Source: Narthecium ossifragum (lineage: Eukaryota; Streptophyta; Magnoliopsida; Dioscoreales; Nartheciaceae). Taken from it: a stretch of 64,000 nt of DNA. A program made the translations under genes and the position numbers. Below, piece by piece: positions 10,939-23,291 of the stretch (position 1 is its first letter; every line of letters starts with the position of its first letter). Under the pieces are notes generated by a model. That model saw only the letters and a program-made list of their open reading frames with translations, was not told the DNA's origin and searched no databases. Location: assembly GCA_963920575.1 (NCBI GenBank), contig OY986969.1, forward strand, positions 26,203,434-26,267,433, given 5' to 3'.

Positions 10939-11257
10939 GTTTTCCGACCAACAGGGAAGCGGTTTACCGACCATTAGCCGGCCTCTCCGTTGCCGCCCTC
11001 GGTGGGCAACCGGCCTCCTTCTGGTCTTGCTATTCTAGGTACGTGTAGAGTATTATAGCTCGGCTTGTAGAGGGGCTCGCCAGGGAGGTCCGGAGCTCGG
11101 GTTGAGTTTGATCGCTAGGGTTTTGGGCTGGGGGAGGAGGACGAGGTGGTGTTGCTTGGAGGTTTGATGAGAGCCCGAGGAGAGATCTGGAACCTATGAC
11201 GACGGGAGTCCTGGAAGGATCGATGCGGGTGGCGCAAAGGAGAGGATCGCACATGGA

Positions 11258-14200
11258 ATGGCAGATCTCTTTGGCTATGGCGGCGATGATCGGGACATCG
11301 AGAAGGTGTGGTGGATCTCCTTTTGTGTTTTGTGTATCCTTGGATGTTCACTTCTTGAATGGGTTGGTCAAGATTTTGCAGGGGTTTGGTCGAGTGGGGG
11401 TGAATAACGATGCTGCGTGCTTGCAGTGTTTTTAAGTGTAAAATTGGGAGTATTTGGGTTTTTTTGGGTGGATTTGGGAGAAATTTCTGGTAAATAGGTG
11501 GAAGGGTGGGTTTTGTGGCTTGTGGTAGATGATCAGTGAGTTTGGTTCTGATATTTTTTTTATTTTAGGGCGGCTTGAGATTCTCGTTTTGTTTCTTGCT
11601 TATGTCAGTGAAGGTGTTGGACTAGGAGGGATGAGAATGTGAGACAAGTGAAGAGGCTCGAGAGAAGATATATAAGGTGCTTTTATGATTCTTCTAGAGT
11701 CTTGAAGTGGATGCGAGGAAATGGTGACGAGTCTCAGTTGACAATCCTTTATGACTGCTTGTGTTCTTAAGGGAATCTATTGGGCTAAACTCCATCAAGA
11801 CTTAGATTATGCTGGTAGGGCTAGTATTATGGTGGATAATTATGAAGGGTGTGAATTATGAAAAGGAGACTCAGGGATGTATACTAGCATGTCTAGATGT
11901 ATGAGCCACAAATGACAAAATCAATCATACCTGGGGCTGTATCAAGTCACTGGAGAACCTAGAAACACCCAAGCAACGTCCTGTTATAGAATATCGGTAT
12001 TCATTTGAGCATGATCTGCTTAGCCAAGAAATGCATAACTGACGGTATCCACCTAAAACTTAACATATAAGAGCAGAACAGTTTTACCTTTGACGCCTAG
12101 CACAATTTGTATCTGTTACCTAAGTTTTTAGACAATATCGTTATAGGCAGATGAATAACCATGTAGCCTCCAAAGAATATATGCTTGCCTCATTGTAATA
12201 CCCACTAAGCCTGTAAATATCTGCAACAGTTTTTCAACCTCTTTGGCCCCGCTCAATGATGGATATACAAGAGCTATCCTCAGCCTTATGCAGCAATGCT
12301 GAGGTTTTAATACCATTAAGCATTGCAATGTAATTTATCATGTCATTCATCTTCCATCCTTATGAGAGTTTATTTTATGAAGAACAGTGTCGAATATAGA
12401 AAAGCTTCACAAAAATATGCTATACACATCTTAGGAGCTGAGGCTTCTCAGAAACCCATAGCAGAGGAAAAGGCCTGGGTGGTAGAGATTCGCCGATTAT
12501 AGGATGCCTAGTTATAGGTTGTATAAACAAATTTGTTCTTTCTCTTCCTTGATCTGTTGTGATACCTCTTGTTCATCCAGGGCCTTGACTCACTTGCCAA
12601 GTGTGAAGTGACTTGCTGGCTTATGGATTTTCAAGTGGTAGTTTGTGTGTACATCATGTCACAGTATCCCAAGCCTTTAACAATTTTTGAAGTCAAAATT
12701 CTGGATGATCTCTATAAGGTTCACAGATATATTTAAAATGCTTCCTTTCAACTTTGGGGAAAAGTGCTTTTACAGCTATTATTTTCCCAAAGGCTTGTGA
12801 ATATATGTACTCCATTGCGTATTATTTTTTCAATGAACAAATACATCCACCTTTCATGGACCTTTAGATCCTGATTGTCAGAACCACGAGACAAATAATT
12901 ATTCTTTTTGTATTGTTCCTTATTGTTCGTTTATGGAGATTCTGTTTTTGCTGAAACTGAAATCGTATATTCCTAGGTTAGCTCTAATTTTGCTTTCTGT
13001 TTGTGAAGGCGCTTGTTGCTTTGAAGAAAGGAGCCCAATTGCTTAAATACGGTCGTAAAGGAAAGCCAAAATTTTATCCATTCAGGTTATCAAATGTGAG
13101 TTTGCTGCCTAGCATGTATGTGAAATTGATCTCATACTTTTTCCTATTCCCAGACTTTGACTAATACATATGTTATTTTCCTTCAAATATTTAAGGCGTG
13201 CTGATCTTGTCTATGCCTAACAGGATGAATCATCATTGACCTGGTTGTCGAGTGGAGGAGAAAGAGTTTTGAAGTTAGCTTCTGTTTCAAAAATCATACC
13301 AGGACAAAGAACTGTGAGATACTAGCCATGATCACTAACATTTTCATCCTTTTTATGTCAATGGAGTTTAGAGGGTGATATGTATGGAGTAACTACATAA
13401 ATTTTTCTCTTGTTCTAGTCTGGCACTTAACATACGATGGACCTCGCGATAATCTACTATTGTATTTTCTCCTCAGCCTGTCTTTCAACGCTATTTGCGT
13501 CCCGAGAAGGAATACTTGTCCTTTTCTCTGATATACAACAACGGGAAAAGGTCTCTTGATCTGGTTGGTGTACTTTTGGTTTGTTTTGGTAAATTTTATA
13601 GATTAGTTGTTCATCAAGGTATGATTTGCTAATATTTTCTAATTTTTCTTTTTTAGATATGCAAGGATAAAAGCGAAGTGGAGTTGTGGTTTGCGGGCTT
13701 GGCAGCGTTGATTTCTGTTGGTCAACGTGGACGTTCAAAAATTGATGGTTGGAATGATGGTGGACTTTATTTTGATGTATGTTGCTACTGCAACTTAGAC
13801 TATTAAAGCCTTATTTTGATTTTAAGCATCTGAAATGTTAATGATATTGTCCAAGTGCACAAGGTCGATATTATTCATGTAGTTTTATCTCCTTGATGAC
13901 CTGCTCTCTTACTGTTTGGAATTATGTAAACACATTTATTTTACTGTTTTATCTTCCTGACAACATACCTTTTTACTTGAGATTTTTTGAATTCTCTTCT
14001 AAGAAAGTTTTAAGCTGTGTACTCTGTTCATTCTTTCTGTCTGACACCAAGAGAAATTTGAATGGAGAATAGATTAAAGATATCATGGGGGCCATAACCT
14101 TTTTCTTAATTGTGATACACATTACATTATTCTGGATATTCGTTTGTTGCTTTTGACTCCATGATTGCAGTTTGCATTTTTGTTTCTTGTGAGAATGTTG

Positions 14201-17200
14201 GTGCAAAATAGCATTTAGTAATCTGAAGTAATTAATGCATGTACTTTATAATGAGCTTGATCTTACTTGTGAATCTCTTTCTTATTTTTTTGTGTGGACA
14301 ATTGATGTCCATTGACCTTATGAGATAAGGCATTCCTTTTATATGTTCCTGAAGTCTAGATAACCTTCTACTGAGTTGTGACTCTAGATAGCCTCCTACT
14401 GAGTTGTGACTTAGGGGGGCATTTGGTTCGTCGGGATCCGTGGGAGCCGCAGGATGGGATATGCGGAATCCGCTCCCGCATATCTCGAATCAGCATCCGC
14501 TCGAGAAGAGCGGACGCCGAAATCGGGATCCGCTCGAGCGCCAAACGGCCGGATCCGCGGGATCCGGAATCCACGCATCTGGCGATCCCGCGGATTCGCC
14601 GGATCCTGCATCCGCCAAACGCCCCCTAGATAGCCTTCTACTGAGTTGTGATCTTGTGATAGTCAACGGCCAAAAAGGAACTGTGCAAAGTGTGTGACCT
14701 ATCATTATAAGTACTTTATTTATTTGCCTGGAAGTGAATCTGCAACGAGCAATTGGCTTGAATGATTTTTAGCTGAAATCCAATTTTATCATCTCATATA
14801 TTGGTGGCCTGCTGAGTTTTTTATTTTTCTTGAGCTCATCTAGATTTCTTCTTCTTCTGTATTTTCTTTGTGAATCATTTGTCAGACATGAAAGATAGCT
14901 CCTATCAATTGTTTGGAAGATACCTCTTTTTGTATTCTATTCTTCATAGGCTTTAATATCCTTCGAGGGATCTTGGTATAAGGATGTTTGTTTGGTGTAC
15001 AGGATTCTAAAGATTTGATATCCAACAGTCCCAGTGACAGCTCCATTGGTACCACACTGGAAATTACTTCTCCAGACAACTGCCTAAATTCAATTGCTTT
15101 GTCGGTAGCTTCTTCTTCTGAAAACCTAATAAGTTTTGAAAGATCAGATGCAACAACTATGCAAGTGAAAGGAGCTACATCAGATGTTTTTAGAGTCAGT
15201 GTTTCAAGTGCTCCTAGCACATCGAGTCATGGTTCTGCTCAGGATGACTGTGATGCTCTAGGGGACGTATACGTGTGGGGTGAGGTCATATGTGATAATT
15301 CTGCTAGGGCTAGCACAGATAGAAATGTTACCTCTGTCAGTGCTAGGACAGATGTTCTGCTGCCTAAGCCCTTAGAGTCTAATTTGGTTTTGGACGTTCA
15401 CCATGTATCTTGTGGGGTAAGGCATGCTGCTCTAGTTACGAAACAAGGTGAATTGTTTACTTGGGGTGAAGAATCAGGTGGGCGCCTTGGCCATGGAGTT
15501 GGAACAGATGCTATTCACCCTCGACTTGTTGAATCTTTAGCAGTATTTAATGCTGATTTTGTTGCTTGTGGAGAGTTCCACACTTGCGCTGTAACTGCGG
15601 CTGGTGAACTTTATACCTGGGGTGATGGCACTCATAATGTAGGGCTTCTTGGTCATGGTACTGATATTAGCCACTGGATACCTAAGAGAGTTTCAGGAGT
15701 ACTGGAAGGGCTTCAAGTTGCATATGTTACCTGTGGGACTTGGCACACTGCGTTGATAACTTCAAGTGGGCAGTTATTCACCTTTGGCGATGGAACGTTT
15801 GGGGTTTTAGGGCATGGAAACAGAGAGAGTGTCTCACATCCAAGAGAAGTAGAATCTTTAATGGGCTTGAAGACAATTGCTGTTGCTTGTGGTGTCTGGC
15901 ACACTGCTGCAGTGGTAGAGGTTATTGTGACTCAGTCTAGTGCAAGTGTATCATCTGGAAAATTGTTTACTTGGGGTGATGGGGACAAGTATCGCCTTGG
16001 CCATGGTGATAAGGAACCTCGTCTAAAGCCCACCTGTGTGCCTTCACTGATTGATTATAATTTTCACAAGCTGGCCTGTGGTCACAGTCTTACAATTGGT
16101 CTGACAACATCAGGGCATGTTTTCACAATGGGAAGTACTGTTTATGGTCAGCTTGGCAATTCCCATTCTGATGGGAAGCTCCCGTGCTTGGTTGAAGATA
16201 AACTTGTGGGTGAATCTGTTGCAGAGGTTGCTTGTGGTTCATACCATGTTGCAGTTTTGACAGCAAGGAATGAAGTTTGCACATGGGGAAAGGGGGCTAA
16301 TGGAAGATTAGGTCATGGTGACCTTGAGGACCGAAAGACACCTACTCTTGTAGAAGCTTTAAAGGACAGACAAGTTAAACGTATTGCTTGTGGATCAAAT
16401 TTCACTGCTGCCGTATGTACTCATAAATGGGTATCAGGTGCAGAGCAGTCTCAATGCTCAGCATGTCGACAACCGTTTGGATTTACTCGAAAGAGGCATA
16501 ATTGCTACAACTGTGGACTTGTGCATTGTCATTCCTGCAGTTCCCGAAAGGCTTTGAGAGCAGCATTGGCCCCAAATCCTGCAAAACCTTATCGCGTATG
16601 TGATTCCTGTTATGGAAAGTTGAACAAACCGCAAGAATCTGGTGTTAATAATAAAAGAACTGTTGTACCTCGGCACTCGGGTGAAAGTAAAGACAAGTTT
16701 GACAAATTTGAGATGAAATTGTTGAAAGCTGCATTGCCTAGCAATTTAGATATGATTAAGAACCTCGACTCAAAAGCAGCAAAACAAGGAAAGAAAACTG
16801 AAACGTTGTCTCTTATTCGGTTTCCTCAAGCTTCTTCATTGTTACAGCTGAAAGACGCTGCATTTGGTGGTGGGGTTGATCTGTATCGAGCAGCTCCTAA
16901 GTCTGTCCAGACATCAGCTGTTCCATCCGTGAATCACTCCAGAGCTGTTTCTCCTTTCTCCAGAAAACCTAGTCCTCCGCGGTCCGCAACACCTGTTGCT
17001 ACAACTTCTGGCCTTTCTTTCTCCAAGACTGTTGCTGATAGTCTGAAGAAGACAAATGAACTCTTGCATGAAGATGTTCAGAGGTTACGTGCACAGGTAT
17101 ATAGGTTTGACTCTTCCTTCAAGGTGCATTAGTCGCTACTAGTTCTAGGATCCCTTACATGTTGGTATGGTCAATCAGGTTGATACTTTAAGAAAGCGCT

Positions 17201-18836
17201 GTGAACTTCAAGAGTTTGAGTTGCTAAAATCTGCAAAGAAAGCTCAAGAAGCTATGGAATTGGCTGCAGAGGAATCAGCAAAGTCTAAAGCTGCCAAAGA
17301 AGTCATCAAATCCCTTACTGCACAAGTAAGTTCTCTAGTATTTTGGTTATCGTTCCTAACTTTTATGTTTTTCTTTACAAGCACTATTAATGAGGCGCTA
17401 GATCCTCCTCTCAAAAGATGTCCAAAGGAGCAGCTTTAGTAATTTTATGTTTATGTCCTGGTTATAGGAGGAGTACTTTAGTTACGAGTATGCATAATTA
17501 ACATCAATCTAATGAAGTTTATCCACTCTTGGATGCAAAGAGACCTTTATATTTATGTGGCACAGATGATGAGGAACAGGTGTCTTTCTAGGTCATCTGA
17601 TGCATGACATCAACTAATGATTGTTGCCATTACTTGTATCAAAACCAATGCCCCTGCATGAGCATGAGGGTAGATTCTTATGAGTTGGTATGTGCACTTA
17701 GTTCCTTGGAAGTCTGGGTACATTTATGGACACTGTGTCAGATGTAGCTGCGAAATGAATACATATTCACGGGGCTTTACTTGTTCCTTGCAACTCCTGT
17801 TCATCTAGTGGAATAGCAAAAACTTTGAAGTTGCCATAGGTGTAATGCTACAAGGAAGCTTGACTTGTTATCATATGCTCACCTTAAAAATGATGTTAAA
17901 AAAATTATTGCTCTACTTATTATCATGCTTATTTACTCATTCTAGATTTTGATGCAACTTTATTCCCTCCTTATTCTTGTCTTCCTATTATATTCCGGTA
18001 CCGTTTGTTCCACTCTTCGCTTATGTCGGACTATGATGTAGCTTAAAGATATGGCAGAGAGACTGCCAGTTGGTGCCTATGAAAGTGGTTTGATGAGGCC
18101 AATTTACCTTCCAAATGGCATCGAGTCGCACATCAGTCATCACTCGAGCTTGAATGGAGAGCAGCATCTAAAAACTGATACAAGCAATGGTACAGGCATG
18201 CCTTACCCCATGAATATTCCCTCTGCTGCCAGAAATGGAGCTTCAGCTCAGGATCGTGCCAGAAGAGAGAGCCACGATGCTAATGAAGAAAGCACACACT
18301 TCGAAGACCATAGGGCTATATTGTCCAACAGAGAAGAAGAGAAGTTTGATACAGCACAAAGAAACAGTAATGGAGAAATGCCAATGTCAACCAGCAGGAG
18401 AGAGGATCTTGATAGCAAAGGAGGAAGTTTCAAGTCTAGGAACCCTACTTCAGCTAGTAATCAAGTTGAGGCAGAGTGGATTGAGCAGTATGAGCCTGGA
18501 GTGTATATCACGCTAATGGCCCTTCATGATGGAACTAGAGATCTAAAGAGGGTCCGATTCAGGTAAGCATGGCATTCTTTGTGTACCACCAGTTTCCTTT
18601 ACTATCAATTTTGTTGTTCTAAAAAAAAAACTTGCATTTGTATTTTGTCGACTTATCTCCCTTTTCCTTCCAGCCGGCGGAGGTTTGGGGAACATCAAGC
18701 AGAAGCTTGGTGGTCGGAGAACCGGGAGCGGGTATATGAGAAGTACAATGTTCGTGGATCGGACAGGGCCACGTCAACGCCACCCACTCAATCTGCACAC
18801 AGATCAGATGAAGAGCTCTTGCCATCAAAAACCTAG
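11258..18836 (+). CDS. PH, RCC1 and FYVE domain protein with C-terminal BRX domain (PRAF-type)
   Basis: Nine coding exons, all with GT/AG introns, join to 1118 codons: 11258-11305, 13009-13095, 13224-13313, 13477-13563, 13657-13776, 15003-17096, 17179-17325, 18042-18562, 18674-18836. The start [16 protein letters not shown] joins in frame to [20 protein letters not shown], as in plant PRAF proteins. Domains in order: PH (~20-142), seven-bladed RCC1 repeats with many HTxxVT and WGxGxxGxLGHG units (~232-615), FYVE zinc finger (~620-688; [21 protein letters not shown]), a coiled coil (~820-905), and BRX (~1036-1091; [27 protein letters not shown]). PRAF proteins bind phosphoinositides and act in membrane-associated polarity signalling with BRX/DLK partners. 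Length fits the family. Out-of-frame upstream ATGs precede the start (see findings). Confidence 0.95.
14344..14660 (+). repeat. ~32-bp tandem repeat in PRAF intron 5, split by a MITE
   Basis: Three copies of a unit like CTAGATA(A/G)CC(T/C)(T/C)CTACTGAGTTGTGA occur at about 14356, 14387 and 14627. The second and third copies are separated by the GC-rich MITE at 14414-14626. Confidence 0.75.
14414..14626. mobile_element. GC-rich MITE in PRAF intron 5 (PIF/Harbinger-like ends)
   Basis: A 213-bp insertion with inverted ends GGGGGC(A/G)TTTGG at 14414 and its complement at 14626, flanked by TA on both sides (TTA on the left). The interior is full of GGATCC and CGGATC motifs, far more GC-rich than the intron. 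The ends resemble those of the Tourist-like element at 27826-28618. The target duplication is TA, or TTA with one base changed, so the superfamily is not certain. Confidence 0.7.
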
Positions 18837-20440
18837 TATTGAAAACGTCCAAATCAAATACCTGCAGAATCCGGATGATGTTCTTTCTCCCATTTGGGAT
18901 GTCAGGGAACGCATGATATTCAAAGTCGACGTAGGCTGTGCGTTTCCTTCTAGCTTATATATTAGTATATATAGTCCCCTTGTTTATGTTAGATCTTAAT
19001 TCTGTCTCCATCTTTGATCATTGTATTGTAGTGTATATAGAAACCATCAAATATGAGATAGCGGGGAAGCAAGAAAAATGTGATCCCCCCGCCCGCCCGC
19101 CCGCCCTTTTTTTCTTCTTTTTTTCTCCTCCTGGTTTACAACTCTTTTTTGTCAGCAATTACAGTTGAATGGCTCACAGCTCGTATGTAATGCATTGCAA
19201 ATGCTCAGTTGAGCATATGATTTGGAATAGACTAATTCAAGATTAATTGGGGAAGAACAGGCGAAGATCCAGATGCTGGTTGCATTAAGAGCTGTGCGTG
19301 GCTTTAGGCACGAGCTGTCTTTTTATACGTTTGAAATTGGTCTCTAGATGACCATCCATTACGCTGTCATGTACACGATGCGTTGTTGTCAGTCCTTTTC
19401 ATTGTAAAGCATTTAGGAGTGATAATAATGCATATAATTCATGAATAAATTTTTGTGTACGTGGTGGTCATGTGACATGTCTAATACATATGTCATCTTA
19501 TCGGTAGTGAGGTAGCGATTAATTGATCTATTATATTAGTAATGAGGTAATCAATCGGTCTCTTATTATCAATTCGATTATTGGTACATTCAATTGGTAC
19601 TGATATCGATTGATTGATTGATCTAGTCTATCAGTGTTGGACTATTAATGGACTAGATCAATCGATCGGTATCTCACTATCGATTCGATGGGGTGTAATG
19701 TATATGGTTTGAATCATGTATACAAATCAGTGCTCATAATCCATGTTTCTATTTTCGGTAAATCTCAGTCATTTTTCTTTTTGTTCCGATTTCAGAGGCC
19801 AAAAGAGAAAATAAGAGCAGGACGGTGGGAGTATATAAGGAAGGGATTCTCGTGTTTTGGTTATTTATGAATTAGAAAGTTAAATTTAGGAAAAGTCTAA
19901 TTAGGTTTCCTCACATGAAAAAACAGCCGTGTTTTCTAAATTTAGAGAATAATGTTTTAGAAGGAAAGTAAAGTTTTTATTTTTCATTCGATTTTTATGT
20001 TGGCCTTCGACCCAATTGGATTGCGTCCATCAACTCAATATATGGACTTAAGTAATGGTTGCGCTAAGTAATAGATGCACAGTTACTTAAGTAATAGACG
20101 CTCGATTTTGGAAAGTTCTCCCCGTATCGCAAATCCAGCCGCCGAGAAACATCCCAATCATCTTGCCTTTTTACGCCGAAGCCGAAGCCGACGAGGATTC
20201 GATCTCCGTCTCTCTGGGTTTTACTTCCCGCTCTCACTGTAATCTTGCGAGGATCCCTCTCGCTATCTTTGTTTCCTTAAATCCTCACGAATCCCATGGA
20301 GATTAGGTTAGTGTTTCGCCTTCGCCGCCGTGATTTAGGGTTTCCTCACTGTTGCCTTGGAGCGTAGCTAGGGTTTGGGGGTGTTATATCTCGTCCGGGG
20401 ACTACGTCTAGCTTCTTTACGGTGTTGTCAAGTGCGTCGC
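18837..20440. other. PRAF 3' UTR, intergenic spacer and WNK promoter/5' leader
   Basis: The first few hundred bases are the likely PRAF 3' UTR. A C-rich CCCG repeat followed by T-runs is at 19086-19122. An imperfect inverted repeat is at 19499-19688. From about 20100 the sequence becomes more GC-rich and looks like a plant 5' leader. A short upstream ORF (ATG at 20296, 23 codons to TAG) may precede the WNK start unless the leader is spliced. Confidence 0.5.
19499..19688. repeat. Imperfect inverted repeat, possible foldback MITE
   Basis: Left arm TCGGTAGTGAGGTAGCGATT and onward is matched in reverse complement by the right arm ending GGTATCTCACTATCGATTCG; further in, GATTGATCTAGTC pairs with GACTAGATCAATC. 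No clear target duplication was found, so mobility is only suggested. Confidence 0.45.
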
Positions 20441-23291
20441 ATGGCGTTGGCAGGAAACCATGATGCCGGCGCCGCCCAGCAGGAGCCACCCGATCCGGAC
20501 ATCCTCGAGATCGATCCAACTGGGAGATACATATGCGTATGATCTCTATATCCCATGGAAATTTCGATTTTTTAATGATTAATACGGTTGTTTTGTTCAT
20601 TATGGGCTTTTTTTAAAACAGTACAAGGAGGTATTGGGAAAAGGAGCGTACAAGACTGTGTATGCTTTTCTTCAGCCGATCCTCCTTAAATGTCTTTTTT
20701 TCTGTCTGTTGTTCTTTAAAATTGCAATATTGATGTGGTTACTATCCTTTAATTTGTACATGATAATAGCTACAAGGCCTTTGATGAGTTGGATGGCATC
20801 GAGGTTGCCTGGAATCAGATTAGAATCGATGAGGTGATAACGTCGCCCTCCGACTTGGAGAGATTGTACTCGGAGGTGCACCTCTTAAGGTCTTTGAAAC
20901 ATGAGAACATTGTGAAGTTTCATACTTCATGGATCGATGATCTGAACAGGACGGTTAATATTATTACGGAGCTTTTTTCATCTGGCAGTTTGAGACAGTA
21001 AGATGATGGAAATCGTTGGTCTTTACGTTGATAGCTATGTTTTATTTTGATCACGATTATTGAGTTGGTTAGTGACAATATAGGTACCGTAAGAAACACA
21101 AGAAGGTGGACATGAAGGCCGTGAAGAGATGGGCGAGGCAGATATTGATGGGTTTGAACTATCTTCACGGTCAAAACCCACCTATAATTCATAGGGATTT
21201 GAAGTGTGATAACATATTCATTAATGGAAACCATGGGGAAGTGAAAATCGGGGACCTTGGGCTGGCAACCATTATGCAGCAAGCCAAAGCCCAAAGTGTG
21301 ATTGGTATAAATTTACTCTTCTTGCAATTCCATTTTTCAGATATTTTAAACTGACTTCTATGAGCTTGTAATAGAGTTTTGTTGTGATTGCTGTTTTTAT
21401 GTGTAAAATTTGAATTTGTGATCTTGTGTTTTAGTTTTCTTGTGATTCAAAGTTTCATATATGTGATTTCAACCTCCATGAACTTGTATCTATTTAAATA
21501 TGGTTTAAAAGTTACACAATAAGGTCATGCAGGCATGACGTAGCAGAGAGTTAATGCTTCTTACTTCTGTTTTTTGCTAGTTCTGATGAAGGAACCAACT
21601 TGTTTTATTTGATTGCAGGAACTCCTGAGTTCATGGCTCCTGAGCTTTATGATGAGAATTATGATGAGTTAGTTGACATATACTCTTTTGGAATGTGCAT
21701 TCTGGAGATGGTCACCTTCGAGTACCCTTACAGAGAATGTACGAATACTTGTCAGATATTTAAGAAAGTCTCTTCTGTAAGTGTCATCTGTTGACCCATA
21801 TATCCTCATTTAATTACTACTGTATTCTTGGATATATGGTGAGAAAAGCTCAGTCTCACCTCCATTTATTGTTGAATAGGGTATAAAGCCTGCTTGTCTT
21901 TCAAAGGTGCAAGATCCTGAAGTGAAGGCTTTTATTGAGAAATGCCTTGTTTCAGCGGACAAAAGATTGCCGGCAAGAGAGCTTTTGGAGGATCCTTTTC
22001 TCCTATTGGATGGATCAGATAAAGCTTATGGGAAGCGCTCTTCATTTCTGTCAGATATTGTCATGCCAAAATTAGGTGCCTTTGGAGACCGCTGTGTGCT
22101 CTCTGAACAGCCAAGAACTGGCCTACAGATATCAACTTCTATGGCTATAGGTGCAGATGACAATGACACTCCTGTGATCACCGTAGTCGAGAATTTCAGT
22201 GACGATAATTCTGACTATCCAACTTTGGAGGCCCACATGAAAAAGAAAAGTATCGAGCTCAGGTTGAAAGGGGAGAAACTTGACGATGAGTCCATATCAT
22301 TGACATTACGGATCCTACCCTTGCATGGTAAAACTTTTTTGCTATGATTGATGCAACCACTTTTATGTTTTCATAGCCACTTTTCTGGGTAGGCAATGTA
22401 TACTGTGTCACCATTTTTCTCTTGCATGCAGGCCCTATAAAGACAGTTTTTTTCTCTTTTGGACTAGCCAGTGATACAGCTCTTTCAGTTGCAAGTGAAA
22501 TGATTGAGCAACTTGATCTGGCTAAAGGGGATGTCAAGTTCATAGCTCGGTTGATTGATTCCTTTTTGATTAACTTGTTACCTGGTTGGAAATCATGTAT
22601 ACCAATCACTCAGCTGGTTATTTTGGATAGAACCCAATCTACTAGAGATGAATCAAAGGATGTTCAGTCGATTGAATGTGGTAGAAGCTCGGTTGGTTCT
22701 ATTCAGTATAGAAGCGAAGCTGGCAATGAATCAACCCATCCTCACGACAATGAGTTCAGCTCAAGTGAGGAACCTGTTCAGAAGATAGATGATGGTGATG
22801 TGCATCCTAAAATTTCAGATGCCACAGCAGATGCGAATTTACCTTTAAATATAGTTGCATCAGATGACCAGGGTTCTGAATCATCATATTGTTCTGTATT
22901 ATCAGCAGATAAAACTGATGAAAAATGCCATGGGGCATGGATGTCCTCTCCACTGGCCTACATGCATTGTAATGGATACAAGAGGGAAGGAGTCACTAGA
23001 GAAACAGTTACTACGGTTGGAGCTGGCATGAAAAACATTGATCAAATAGACTTGGGCGCCGACAATGTGGCTTATTTCCCAGCCTTTCCCGGCCCTTATT
23101 GTAAAAATTGTTCTCCAGCTTTGGCAGATGAAAATGAAGATGATGAAGAACTTAGGTTTGAATTGGAGATGATAGAATTCCAATATCAACAAGCAATAAA
23201 TGATATATCTCAAAAGAGGCAGCAAGCCATTGCAGCAGTAAGAAAAAAGGCTGCTGAGAAAAAGCAATCTTTCTCTTGCTTTGGCTTGTGA
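20441..23291 (+). CDS. WNK: WNK (with-no-lysine) serine/threonine protein kinase
   Basis: Seven coding exons with GT/AG introns give 682 aa: 20441-20536, 20622-20659, 20770-20997, 21084-21304, 21619-21776, 21880-22327, 22432-23291. The kinase domain covers about residues 33-290. The catalytic Lys is in the glycine-rich loop ([12 protein letters not shown]), and subdomain II has VAWNQI with Asn where other kinases have Lys, which defines WNKs. HRDLKCDN (~157), IGDLGLA and GTPEFMAPE are intact. An OSR1_C-like segment (~397-445; [20 protein letters not shown]) follows, then an acidic Ser-rich stretch and a C-terminal coiled coil. Plant WNKs act in osmotic, flowering-time and circadian signalling. 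Exon 2 is a 38-nt microexon. The exact paralogue number cannot be told. Confidence 0.95.
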
